Of a DNA stretch of 64,000 nt, positions 25,950 to 33,662 are shown piece by piece (positions within the stretch are counted from its first letter, which is position 1; every line of letters starts with the position of its first letter). A program made the translations under genes and the position numbers. Source of the DNA: Ardenticatenaceae bacterium (GTDB lineage Bacteria; Chloroflexota; Anaerolineae; Promineifilales; Promineifilaceae); contig JACKBT010000007.1 in NCBI GenBank assembly GCA_020634415.1, positions 1 through 64,000 of the forward strand, given 5' to 3'. The notes below the pieces were generated by a model. That model was given only the letters and a program-made list of their open reading frames with translations. It did no database searches and was not told the origin of the DNA.

Positions 25950-26234
25950 TTACTTTTTGTGCCGCTTCGCCAACTCTCCCTGCACATCTTCCCAACTCAG
26001 CCCGCGTGAGAGGAGCATGACGAGGATGTGGTAGATGAGATCGGCCGTTTCCTCCACCACGCGCTCATCCCCCTGCCCCTTCACTGCCAAAATTACCTCC
26101 ACCGCCTCCTCGCCTACCTTCTTGACGATCTCGTCTTCGCCCATAGACAGCAATTCGGCCGTATAAGAACCCGGTCGCGGATTGGCCTGCCGCTCCTGTA
26201 AAATTCCCCACAATTCAGAAACAAAATCACTCAT
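25950..26234 (-). CDS. hisE: Phosphoribosyl-ATP pyrophosphatase
   Basis: 94 aa. The family line GSYTAELLSMGEDEIVKKVG and EEAVEVILAVKG and then ADLIYHILVMLLSRGLSWEDV is the HisE/PRA-PH all-alpha NTP-pyrophosphohydrolase fold, with the acidic EExxE and ETAD metal motifs. It hydrolyses PR-ATP to PR-AMP in step 2 of histidine synthesis. It is the last gene of the his cluster, separated from hisI by a repeat hairpin. Separate hisI and hisE genes, rather than a fused hisIE, are seen here. Confidence 0.93.
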   Translation of the reverse strand: MSDFVSELWGILQERQANPRPGSYTAELLSMGEDEIVKKVGEEAVEVILAVKGQGDERVVEETADLIYHILVMLLSRGLSWEDVQGELAKRHKK

Positions 26235-26245
26235 TTAATCTCCAA

Positions 26246-26372
26246 AAGTCAAAATTTTGACGCAAAGAGGCAAAGAATGAAAGGTTCGCCAAGTCCTTCT
26301 TTTCTTTCAATCCCTTTGCGCCTTCGCGCCTTTGCGTCAAAAATCTCTAATCTCCACTCTCCAATCTCCGAT
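26246..26372. repeat. GCAAAGGCG repeat hairpin plus GGAGA array between hisE and hisI
   Basis: TTTTGACGCAAAGAGGCAAAGAATGAAAGG pairs with CTTTCAATCCCTTTGCGCCTTCGCGCCTTTGCGTCAAAA; units are about 9 bases (GCAAAGGCG). The adjoining AATCTCTAATCTCCACTCTCC array reaches into hisI and encodes its last residues (ESGD) and the TAG. A second GCAAAGGCG hairpin lies at 33.5 kb between hisD and hisC. Confidence 0.75.
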
Positions 26373-26673
26373 AAAAACAACTCTCCTCGCCCGTATGGCA
26401 GGCTGGCCCTGCTGGCTCTACGAGTAACAGTAATGTATCCCCATCACAATCGTAGCGGATTTCCTGCACGTGCTGCACATTGCCGGATGTGCCGCCTTTG
26501 TGCCACAGTTCTTGACGGCTGCGGCTCCAAAAGTGGGTTTCGCCTGTCTCTTGTGTCAGGCGCAAAGATTCGGCGTTCATCCAGGCCACCATCAGGACTT
26601 GGTGGGTGCGGGCGTGTTGGATAACGGCCGTTATCAACCCCCTCTCATTAAATTTCAATCTATTCTCATTCAT
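26347..26673 (-). CDS. hisI: Phosphoribosyl-AMP cyclohydrolase
   Basis: 108 aa. It has the PRA-CH signature: [39 protein letters not shown], and the metal-binding [12 protein letters not shown] with [13 protein letters not shown]. Two Cys in the DCDGD/ACHTG segments and the cysteine in SCFY correspond to the zinc ligands. It opens the adenine ring of PR-AMP. The start overlaps the stop of the upstream membrane gene by 4 bp (ATGA), indicating coupling. The last codons and stop come from a GGAGATTAG repeat unit. Confidence 0.93.
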   Translation of the reverse strand: MNENRLKFNERGLITAVIQHARTHQVLMVAWMNAESLRLTQETGETHFWSRSRQELWHKGGTSGNVQHVQEIRYDCDGDTLLLLVEPAGPACHTGEESCFYRRLESGD

Positions 26674-27461
26674 ACTGGCATCTTCACCTCATAAGGAATC
26701 CTATGTTCCCTTAATTGTTTTTGCAAAATATGAAAAAGGTCATCGATTTGCTCCTGATTCAATTTACGAAACCGAATTTGCGCTCTATACCCATCAACCC
26801 AAAACGAAAATTGGTTCCGATAAAACTCAAGAGACGCAACCTCAATTTTTGACCAATCAAATGTTTGATGCTGTCTCCCTTTTTGATAATGAACACCTAC
26901 TGCATCTACTTCTATTCGTAGATGATTGAATGATTTCCACTCAACACGATAAACTGTCAACTCATTTTCCGCATTGCTATTTGCTTGATAGTAAATTTGC
27001 CAATCAACTGGTGAGGTTGTAGTAAGCCACTCAAGCAACAATGTTTTGAAAATAATTCGTTCCTTCCAGGGCAAGCTCTTAGGATAAATCGTCAATGTTG
27101 TAGTCAAAGACTTTAGCTTTATTTTATCGTGCCCCAACTCCGACTCTATGATGTCATCTCTCAGAATTGCACGAGTTCTACCTGTAAATGTCTTTAAGAC
27201 TAGTTTCTCATCATCTACAGTCAGTGACCGAATCCAATTTCTTATCCCAGGGATAATTATTAAGCCAAGGGATAAGAAAAAGATAACAGGTATGATATAG
27301 GAAGCAATTCCGTTTGGTATATTTCTAAAATCGCCAAAATAGGAATCAGAGAGAATAGGCTAATCCAGCAACTCATGAGCGATCCCATAAGCAGCCCAAA
27401 CACAAAAACCTGTTACAAAACCCGATCGAATTCTCAAACTCAAAAATTTCAGGCTTCTCAT
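26670..27461 (-). pseudogene. Membrane protein gene with in-frame TAG (interrupted or error)
   Basis: Reading from ATG 27461 gives a TM-like N-terminus ([30 protein letters not shown]), then TAG at 27360-27362. The same frame then continues without interruption: DSYFGDFRNIPNGIASYIIP, VIFFLSLGLIIIP (second TM), and about 200 soluble residues ending at 26670. There is no good start codon between the TAG and a TTG at 27137, so the full gene would be 263 codons. It begins 7 bp after the hisF stop and ends in an ATGA overlap with hisI, so it belongs to the operon. AT-rich; family not recognised. Nonsense mutation, sequencing error or readthrough cannot be separated here. Confidence 0.6.
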
Positions 27462-27467
27462 CCATCC

Positions 27468-28250
27468 CTACAACCTCACCGCAATCCCCTGCTCATGCAA
27501 ATACCCTTCACCTCCGCAATCGTCATCTGCTTATAATGAAACAGCGACGCCGCCAACGCCGCATCCGCGCCACCCTCCGTCAACGCCTGAGCAAAATGGC
27601 GCAACTGCCCCGCCCACCCGAAGCAATCACCGGAATACTCACCGCCTCGGCAATGGCTCGCGTCAAAGCCACATCATACCCTCCTGCGTGCCATCCCCAT
27701 CCATACTCGTCAACAAAATCTCGCCCGCGCCACGCCGTTCCGCTTCTTGCGCCCACTCTACCGCATCCAACCCCGTCGGCGTGCGCCCCCCGCTCACAAA
27801 CACTTCCCACTTTCTTCTCCCCTTCTCCCCTTCTCCCCTTCTCCCCTGCACTCTTCGTGCGTCTATGGCAACAACAATCGCCTGACTGCCAAAAGCCGTC
27901 GCCCCTTCGGTAATCAGTTCGGGATTACGAACGGCCGCTGAATTCACACTCACCTTATCCGCACCCGAACGCAAGATGGCTCGCATATCCTCCACCGTGC
28001 GGATACCGCCGCCGACGGTGAAGGGGATGAAAACCTGATCGGCCACCGCTCGTGCCATCTCCATGACGGTTTCTCGCGCCTCATGGGTGGCCGTGATGTC
28101 TAAAAAGACCAGCTCATCCGCGCCCGCCTCATCATACACTTTGGCCTGCTCCACCGGATCACCCGCGTCGCGCAGTTCAACGAAATTGATGCCTTTGACC
28201 ACACGGCCGTTTTTCACATCCAAACAAGGAATAATCCGCTTCGCTAACAT
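27468..28250 (-). pseudogene. hisF: Imidazole glycerol phosphate synthase cyclase subunit with three apparent frameshifts
   Basis: The start ([20 protein letters not shown]) and the first 190 residues are normal HisF with D11 and D130-region catalytic motifs (AIDARRV). After [13 protein letters not shown] the frame breaks; one added G restores [20 protein letters not shown] second break follows SGG (GGTGGGCGGGG) and restoring it gives [21 protein letters not shown] third break lies at AAGGGTATTTG, after which [11 protein letters not shown] ends at TAG 27468. All three are single-base losses in G runs within about 200 bp, as expected for sequencing errors, but real decay is possible. An Arg/Glu/Gly insert ([12 protein letters not shown]) from a CTTCTCCCC array sits after AIDARRV. 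Overlaps hisA by 7 bp. Confidence 0.8.
27812..27852. repeat. CTTCTCCCC array inside hisF
   Basis: Four tandem CTTCTCCCC/TTCTCCCC units are read in frame as a basic/acidic insertion between the AIDARRV strand and the [13 protein letters not shown] segment of HisF, where most HisF proteins have a short turn. It is at a surface loop, so activity could be retained. Confidence 0.7.
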
Positions 28251-29050
28251 TTTGTCACCTCAATCGCCTCGCGCAAATCCAAACGGCCGTCATACAACGC
28301 CCGCCCCGTAATCACCCCCACCACGCCCTTATCGGCTACCGCCAACGTCTGCTCAATATCTTGCAGCGAGGCCACGCCGCCAGAGGCGATGACATGCAGC
28401 CCTGTGGTTTCGGCCAATTCGGCCGTTTTGGTCACATTCACCCCCGTCAGCACCCCATCGCGGCTGATGTCCGTGTAGATGACCGTTTGTACGCCGATGG
28501 CCTTCATCTGTGTGCCGAGTTCTAGGGGAGAAACGGCCGTTTCCCTTAACCACCCCCGCGTCTTCACCACCCCATCCCGCGCATCAATCCCCACCGCAAT
28601 TTTGTCCGCGCCAAACTGGGCAATTGCCGCCGCCACCAGCTCCGGCTGCTCAATCGCCACCGTCCCCAAAATCACCCGTGCCACGCCCGCGTCCAACACC
28701 CGCGCCACATCATCCAGTGAACGCACCCCGCCGCCAAACTGTACTTTAGCGCCCTGTTGCGTTAGTTGCGGCAAAATCTGCCAGTTAGCCGTCCCTGCCT
28801 CGTCAAATGCCCCATCCAAATTGACCACATGCAGCCAAGTCGCCCCCGCCGCCACCCACTGCTGGGCAATAGCCACAGGATCATCGCTAAATGTGGTTTG
28901 CTGATTGGGATCACCAAATTTTAGGCGCACGACACGGCCGTTGCGCAAATCAATCGCTGGATAAATAATGAAGGGCGAAGGGTGAAGGGCGATGGTCGCC
29001 TCTCTCCTCTCTCCTCTCTCCTCTCTCCTCCTCTGCTCCTCTCTTCTCAT
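28244..29050 (-). CDS. hisA: ProFAR isomerase, N-terminus encoded by repeat
   Basis: 268 aa. The core from [20 protein letters not shown] is canonical HisA, with catalytic Asp in AIDLR and Asp in YTDISRDG. The first about 26 residues ([18 protein letters not shown]...) come from a CTCTCCT repeat array. There is no later ATG/GTG/TTG before the core. The ATG at 29050 overlaps the hisH stop by 4 bp, so this repeat-derived start is probably used. The enzyme isomerises ProFAR to PRFAR. It is co-translated with hisH upstream and hisF downstream (7-bp overlap). Confidence 0.93.
   Translation of the reverse strand: MRREEQRRREERGERREATIALHPSPFIIYPAIDLRNGRVVRLKFGDPNQQTTFSDDPVAIAQQWVAAGATWLHVVNLDGAFDEAGTANWQILPQLTQQGAKVQFGGGVRSLDDVARVLDAGVARVILGTVAIEQPELVAAAIAQFGADKIAVGIDARDGVVKTRGWLRETAVSPLELGTQMKAIGVQTVIYTDISRDGVLTGVNVTKTAELAETTGLHVIASGGVASLQDIEQTLAVADKGVVGVITGRALYDGRLDLREAIEVTKC
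28968..29049. repeat. CTCTCCT array forming the 5' end of hisA
   Basis: GAAGGGCGAAGGGTGAAGGGCG is followed by repeated CTCTCCT units. On the coding strand it supplies the start codon and charged N-terminal tail of HisA and immediately abuts the hisH stop codon. Confidence 0.75.
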
Positions 29051-29700
29051 AACACCGCCTCCACAAAATTTTGAATAATTCGCAACCCAACTTGATGGCT
29101 TTTTTCTGGGTGAAACTGGATGCCGTACACATTTTCACGGGCGACAATGGCGCAAAACGGCCGTCCATACTCCGTCCTCGCCACAATCCAATCTTCATCA
29201 GCCGGCACACAATGGTACGAATGCACAAAATAGGTATACGCCCCCGGCTCCACCCCTTGCAGCAAAAAGTGCGAACCATCATGCTCCAACTGATTCCAGC
29301 CCATGTGGGGGACTTTGAGATTGGGGACTGGGGACTGGGGACTGGGGACTGGAGACTGGAGACTGGTTTTGAAGTGAACAACCTGTCCCGGAATCAGCCC
29401 CAAACCTTTGTGACACCCCATTTCCTCGCTTTCGTCAAACAAAAACTGCATCCCAATGCAGATACCCAACATAGGAATGCCGTGCTGCACCGCTTCACGA
29501 ATCGGTTCCACCAGCCCCAGCCCGCGCACCGCATCCATGCCCGCGCCAAAGGCCCCCACACCGGGCAGCACCAGCTTGTCGGCACGGCGAATGATGTCAG
29601 GATCGGCCGTTGTCCACAAATCCGCCCCCACTACCTCAAACGCCTTCTGCGCCGAGCGCAAATTGCTGCCACCGTAATCTATCATCGTAATTTTTGTCAT
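29047..29700 (-). CDS. hisH: Imidazole glycerol phosphate synthase glutaminase subunit
   Basis: 217 aa from ATG 29700 (MTKITMIDYGGSNLRSAQ); the longer upstream reading is repeat sequence and was rejected. Class I glutamine amidotransferase triad: Cys81 in LGICIGMQ, and His/Glu in GIQFHPEKSH. Residues about 112-127 (SLQSPVPSPQSPVPN) are an in-frame GGGGACT-family repeat placed between VVHF and the conserved LKVPHMGWNQ segment, so the gene carries a 16-18 residue insertion absent from normal HisH. It supplies ammonia to HisF. Overlaps hisA (ATGA). Confidence 0.93.
   Translation of the reverse strand: MTKITMIDYGGSNLRSAQKAFEVVGADLWTTADPDIIRRADKLVLPGVGAFGAGMDAVRGLGLVEPIREAVQHGIPMLGICIGMQFLFDESEEMGCHKGLGLIPGQVVHFKTSLQSPVPSPQSPVPNLKVPHMGWNQLEHDGSHFLLQGVEPGAYTYFVHSYHCVPADEDWIVARTEYGRPFCAIVARENVYGIQFHPEKSHQVGLRIIQNFVEAVL
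29316..29367. repeat. GGGGACT/GGAGACT array inside hisH
   Basis: Six to seven tandem seven-base units (GGGGACT then GGAGACT) lie wholly within the coding sequence, in frame. The unit is the same as in intergenic arrays at 0.3, 23.1 and 38.9 kb. It shows that the repeat family spreads or expands into essential genes with tolerance for the extra peptide. Confidence 0.8.
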
Positions 29701-29758
29701 AGTCTTGCAGTCGAGTAGTCGAGTAGTCTTGTAGTCCCTAGTCTCCAGTCTCCAGTCT

Positions 29759-30487
29759 CTAGTCTCCCCACTGCCCCGCCAGCCACTCCTTATGCGGCAG
29801 ATCACTGTCTAAAATAGCGGCTTGAACGGCCGTTACCTCCACCCTCACCCGCCGCAGTTCCACGCCAACATGCCCCCCTTCACTGCGCAAAATCGCATAC
29901 TCCGCCCACGGCGGGTTATATTCAGTTTCTCCCACCTGCACATAGGGCAGCCCCACACTGCCTGGATTCATGATCAGCTTATCCTCAAACCGCCGCACCA
30001 TTGGCTGATGCGTATGCCCACCCGCCAAAATTGTTGCCGTCTGCCCAGCCACCATTTCCGCCACCTCCTCATCCTGTGTCGTCGCCCGCAAAATCTCCCG
30101 GTTGTTACGCGGCGTGCCATGAAAGCAAAGCAGCGCATTCTCAGCATCAACGGCAATCTCAACTGTCGGCTGAAACGTGCGTAAAAATGCCTGGTCATCG
30201 GCTGTTAACACATCGGCCGTCCACTGCTCCATCTCATAAATGCGGCGATAAAATTCCGAATCCTGCCCCCATACCTGCGGCTTCAGCAGCCATTCATCCG
30301 TATTCCCCTGCACAATGGGAATCCCCAACTCACGCAGACGGGCAATCACCTCGCGTGGCTGCGGCCCATTCGCCGCCACATCACCCAGGCATACCATTCT
30401 CTCAATGCCTTCCCGTGCCACATCCGCCAACACCGCTTCCAACGCCACCAAATGTCCATGAATGTCAGAAAAAATTGCAATTCTCAT
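29759..30487 (-). CDS. Calcineurin-like metallophosphoesterase
   Basis: 242 aa from ATG 30487 (MRIAIFSDIHGHLVALEAVL). Metallophosphatase motifs: DIHG, CLGDVAANGP (GD), GNTDEWL (GN[H/T]D), CFHGTP (H) and AGGHTHQPM (GHTH), so the dinuclear metal site is intact. YfcE/DR1281-like family. It lies between hisB and hisH. The cluster contains no recognisable histidinol-phosphatase (HisN, PHP or HAD type), so this enzyme is a candidate for that step; that is inference. The last residues WGD and the TAG come from a GGAGACTAG repeat unit. Confidence 0.85.
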   Translation of the reverse strand: MRIAIFSDIHGHLVALEAVLADVAREGIERMVCLGDVAANGPQPREVIARLRELGIPIVQGNTDEWLLKPQVWGQDSEFYRRIYEMEQWTADVLTADDQAFLRTFQPTVEIAVDAENALLCFHGTPRNNREILRATTQDEEVAEMVAGQTATILAGGHTHQPMVRRFEDKLIMNPGSVGLPYVQVGETEYNPPWAEYAILRSEGGHVGVELRRVRVEVTAVQAAILDSDLPHKEWLAGQWGD

Positions 30488-30516
30488 CTCAATTACCCAA
30501 TTACCCAATTACTCAA

Positions 30517-31107
30517 TTACGTTAGCGTTCCTTTTGTCGAAGCCACATCTGCTCGACGCGCATCCATCTCCACTGCCATGCGCAACGCCCGCGCCAACGC
30601 CTTAAACAACGCTTCCGCCTGATGGTGATCATTACGGCCGTATTCCACCCGTGCGTGCAAATTCAACCGCCCCGTCACCGCCACCGACTCAAAAAAATGC
30701 TGCACCAAATCCGTCGGCATCTGCCCAATGGCTGGCGTGTGCCATTGGCCATTGAACACCGTATACGGCCGTCCGCTCAAATCCACCGCCACAAAACCCA
30801 ACGCCTCATCCATCGTCACATACGCATGGCCCATCCGCTGAATCCCCTTGCGGTCGCCCAAAGCCTTGTCCAGCGCCGCCCCCAACACCAGCCCCACATC
30901 CTCAATCGTATGGTGCGTGTCAATATGCAAATCCCCCTTGGCCTGCACCGTCAAATCAAAGAGGCCGTGGACGGCAACGGCCGTTAACACATGATCAAAA
31001 AACCCCACCCCCGTGCTAATCTCATGCCGCCCCGTCCCATCCAACCCCAACGTTACCACAATCTCCGTCTCCGCAGTCTTCCGTTCCACATCTGCTATTC
31101 GGTTCAT
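30517..31107 (-). CDS. hisB: Imidazoleglycerol-phosphate dehydratase
   Basis: 196 aa from ATG 31107 ([20 protein letters not shown]). A longer ORF to 31323 gives Cys/Trp-rich nonsense overlapping the next gene and was rejected. It shows the IGPD duplicated HHxxE motifs: [29 protein letters not shown] and [19 protein letters not shown], the manganese ligands. Monofunctional, without the HAD phosphatase of enterobacterial HisB. Flanked downstream by an ATTACCCA array and upstream by a TTGGTGTA array. Confidence 0.95.
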   Translation of the reverse strand: MNRIADVERKTAETEIVVTLGLDGTGRHEISTGVGFFDHVLTAVAVHGLFDLTVQAKGDLHIDTHHTIEDVGLVLGAALDKALGDRKGIQRMGHAYVTMDEALGFVAVDLSGRPYTVFNGQWHTPAIGQMPTDLVQHFFESVAVTGRLNLHARVEYGRNDHHQAEALFKALARALRMAVEMDARRADVASTKGTLT

Positions 31108-31115
31108 CACTGTCC

Positions 31116-31197
31116 TAAAGGGTGTATTGGTGTAATCGTGTAATTGTCTATTAACCCTGCACCAATATACCATTACACCAATATACCAATCACCAAC
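31116..31197. repeat. ATTGGTGTA array with inverse copies
   Basis: TGTATTGGTGTAATCGTGTAATTG (about 31123-31146) is followed by ACCAATATACCATTACACCAATATACCAAT (31160-31189), i.e. seven- to eight-base units in inverse orientation. The array spans the junction between the YdjM-like gene and hisB. A related array occurs at 51.91-51.97 kb. Confidence 0.7.
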
Positions 31198-31798
31198 TCC
31201 CCCACAGCCACACCAACATCGGCACCACCAACACCCCCAGCGCCACAAACTCCCCCATACTCCCCGTCCGCACCCGCAGCCAGCGCACCGGCAGCCCCAC
31301 CGAGCGGTTGTAAAACGGCGCAAACAGCCTCAGCCCCCGAATCGTCACACTATCCCCCAACAAATGGGACAAATACCCCGTCACAAACGCCAGCCAAATG
31401 CGATCCGGCCAGTAATACCACCACGCCACCCAGTACACCAACGCCGACAACCCCAGCGCCACAATCAGCCAATGCGTCGGCCCGCGATGGGGCAGCAGCT
31501 TCGCCAGCAAATTCAAAAACAGCGACAGCACAAAACGCAGCACATTAAACAAATTCACCAAAACATTCTCACGTGGCCAACGCTTCAAATTATTCCACGC
31601 CTGCCTGCTGCCCAGCCCAAACACCTGTCGAATCAGCGTGTTGGGCGAATCAATATCCGGCAGCAAGCCCACCAAGGCCCCCAGCCCCATCGCCAACAAA
31701 AAGCCACCCCAGCCCTCCGTCGCGGGCGTGTGCCCCGTCGCCACCAACACCGTCGCCGTACTCACCGCCCCCAAAATCGCGTGACTTTCTCCAATCAT
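31190..31798 (-). CDS. YdjM-like membrane-bound metal-dependent hydrolase (DUF457)
   Basis: 202 aa with several TM helices. Family motifs: ESHAILGAV (N-terminal His), [21 protein letters not shown] and [15 protein letters not shown]. This is the DUF457/YdjM set of conserved His and Asp residues thought to bind metal at the membrane. Function is unknown, though YdjM is SOS-regulated in E. coli. It sits inside the his operon between hisC and hisB, with no evident link to histidine synthesis. Confidence 0.88.
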   Translation of the reverse strand: MIGESHAILGAVSTATVLVATGHTPATEGWGGFLLAMGLGALVGLLPDIDSPNTLIRQVFGLGSRQAWNNLKRWPRENVLVNLFNVLRFVLSLFLNLLAKLLPHRGPTHWLIVALGLSALVYWVAWWYYWPDRIWLAFVTGYLSHLLGDSVTIRGLRLFAPFYNRSVGLPVRWLRVRTGSMGEFVALGVLVVPMLVWLWGSW

Positions 31799-31824
31799 AT
31801 CGTGATCCGTAATCCGATAACCGA

Positions 31825-33477
31825 TTACCGTTTACCGATAACCGATAACGCCCGCACCAACGCCGCCGTATCCGACGGCCGTCCTACACTCACCCGAATA
31901 CAATTATCCACCCCCGGCTTGTCAAAGTAGCGTACAAACACCCCTTCTTGTTCCAATGCTAATTTGAGGTCTTGGGCCGAACGGCCGTTTACCCCACACA
32001 ACACAAAATTAGACTCACTCGCATACGGCCGTAAAAAGTCAAACGCGCCCAACGCCGCCTGCAAACGCCCCCGCTCCTGCACAATAAGCCGCACCTTCTC
32101 CGCCAACCACTCCCCGTCCTGCAACGCCGCCATCGCTGCCAGCCCCGCCGCCACATTCACATTATACGGCTGCTTCACCTTCCACAAATGGGGCAGCAGC
32201 CACTGCGGAAAAGCCCCATAACCAATGCGCAGCCCCGCCAGCCCCGCCAGCTTGCTAAACGTCCGCAGCACTACCAAATTCTCATGCGCCAGCACCCAAT
32301 TGATGCGGCTTGAATGACTCGTAAACTCCACATACGCCTCATCCAACACCACCAACAGAGGCAGCGCCAGCAGCCGCCGCAGCGCCTCATCCCCAATCAC
32401 CCCCCCATCAGGATTATTGGGCGAGCAGACAAACAAAACCTTTGTCTGTGGATTCTGCGCCACAGCTTGCTCAATCGCGGGAATATCCAAACTAAAATCT
32501 TCGCGGCGCGGCACCGGGATGTATTGACCGACGTTAACGGCCGTACTAAACGGATACATCCCAAACGACGGCGGGCAGTCCACTACCCCATCCCCCGGCG
32601 ACAGCACCACCCGCAGCACCAGATCAATCAACTCATCCGCCCCCATTCCTGCCAACAGATATTCCTTGGGCACATTTGTGTATTCGCTAATCGCCTCCCG
32701 CAGTTCGTTCGCCTCCGGGTCAGGGTAAATGTGCAAATAAGCCGCCTGCGCCAACGCCTGCCGCACCCTCGGCGAAGGGCCATACGGATTCTCATTCGCA
32801 TCCAACTTCACAATCTCTTCCGGCCGCCGCCCCAACCGCGCCGACAACACCTCAAACGGCACAATCGGCGTATACGCCTTCATCGCCACAATCTCTGGCC
32901 GCACCAGAGAGGGCAGAGGGGCGGGGGAGTGAGGGAGCGGGGGAGCAGCCTCTTCACTTGCCACTTGCCCCCTGCCACTTACCCCCTGCTGCTTGCCCCC
33001 TGCCACCTCTCGCCACATATGCCGACTGTTCGTTACAAACCCCTGTTTGGCATAAAAAGCCTGCGCCCGTTGATTAAACTCAAAAACCTGCAAACGCAAC
33101 CGATCCACACCCTTAACTTTGGCCCACTCTGTCACCTCATCCATCAACGCCTGTGCCACACCACTGCCGTGATAGGCTTCAGCCACAGTCATCTCATGAA
33201 TGTAAATCTCGCTGTAGGGCAGAATAAAGGGATGGTCCGTTCGCTCGTAATATTTGGCGTAGACGAGACCAACGACACGGCCGTTTACCACCGCCACCCA
33301 CAACCGACCACCCTCATCCTCCAGCCACGTCCCCAAAAATTCCTGATCACGCTCAATGTCACCTACAGGCCGAAACAGCGAGGGCAGAGCCTCACTGTGC
33401 AGCCCATCCACCAGCTTGAACAACCCTTGAATGTCCGCCAAATCGGCCGTTGTCCCCAAACGAATCTCCCAACTCAT
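31825..33477 (-). CDS. hisC: GNAT acetyltransferase fused to histidinol-phosphate aminotransferase
   Basis: 550 aa. Residues 1-158 are a GNAT domain (IRLGTTADLADIQGLF, IYIHEMTVAEAYHGSGVAQ for acetyl-CoA, NQRAQAFYAKQGFV). Residues about 200-550 are HisC: KLDANENPYGPSPRV, CSPNNPDGGVI, VLDEAYVEF, and the PLP lysine in TFSKLAGLAGLRIGYG. The linker 160-198 (GGKQQGVSGRGQVASE...) is low complexity and encoded by a repeat array. An internal ATG (residue 199, position 32883) just before AYTPIVPFEV could start HisC alone. Separate genes are the norm, so the repeat appears to have joined two adjacent ORFs. Confidence 0.9.
   Translation of the reverse strand: MSWEIRLGTTADLADIQGLFKLVDGLHSEALPSLFRPVGDIERDQEFLGTWLEDEGGRLWVAVVNGRVVGLVYAKYYERTDHPFILPYSEIYIHEMTVAEAYHGSGVAQALMDEVTEWAKVKGVDRLRLQVFEFNQRAQAFYAKQGFVTNSRHMWREVAGGKQQGVSGRGQVASEEAAPPLPHSPAPLPSLVRPEIVAMKAYTPIVPFEVLSARLGRRPEEIVKLDANENPYGPSPRVRQALAQAAYLHIYPDPEANELREAISEYTNVPKEYLLAGMGADELIDLVLRVVLSPGDGVVDCPPSFGMYPFSTAVNVGQYIPVPRREDFSLDIPAIEQAVAQNPQTKVLFVCSPNNPDGGVIGDEALRRLLALPLLVVLDEAYVEFTSHSSRINWVLAHENLVVLRTFSKLAGLAGLRIGYGAFPQWLLPHLWKVKQPYNVNVAAGLAAMAALQDGEWLAEKVRLIVQERGRLQAALGAFDFLRPYASESNFVLCGVNGRSAQDLKLALEQEGVFVRYFDKPGVDNCIRVSVGRPSDTAALVRALSVIGKR
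32905..33010. repeat. CTTGCCCCCTGCCA array encoding the GNAT-HisC linker
   Basis: Seven-base-like units (CTTGCCA, CTTGCCCCCTGCCA, CTTACCCCCTGC) with a GGGGGAGTGAGGGAGC block on the other side form an imperfect inverted array exactly between the two domains. The reading frame passes through, removing any stop between GNAT and HisC. Confidence 0.75.
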
Positions 33478-33499
33478 ACCAATCTCCTAATCTGGACTA

Positions 33500-33662
33500 A
33501 CCAAAGCCAAGAAGGTTCACGCAAAGCCGCTAAGGCACAAAGTTTTTTCTTCCTTAGCGTCTTTGCGCCTTTGCGTGCCAAATTTTTTTTCTTGTACACA
33601 AAGCAAGTATTTCATCGTTAAGGTACTAATCTCCCAATCTCCCAATCTCCTAATCTCCTAAT
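33500..33662. repeat. GCAAAGGCG hairpin and CCAATCT array upstream of the GNAT-hisC gene
   Basis: CACGCAAAGCCGCTAAGGCACAAAG (33505-33542) pairs with CTTAGCGTCTTTGCGCCTTTGCGTG (33554-33578). A second array of CTCCCAATCTCCTAATCT units (about 33631-33662) continues into the 3' end of hisD and gives its final residues LGD and TAG. No ORF is present between hisD and the fusion gene. Confidence 0.75.

Noticed and set aside
31108..31323. N-terminal extension of hisB
   Set aside because: Cys/Trp/Gly-rich translation of repeat and of the neighbouring gene's opposite strand; canonical IGPD starts at 31107.
32314..33621. Long plus-strand ORF of 435 codons opposite the GNAT-hisC gene
   Set aside because: Basic, His/Gln/Arg-rich shadow translation of the real minus-strand gene; no family motifs.
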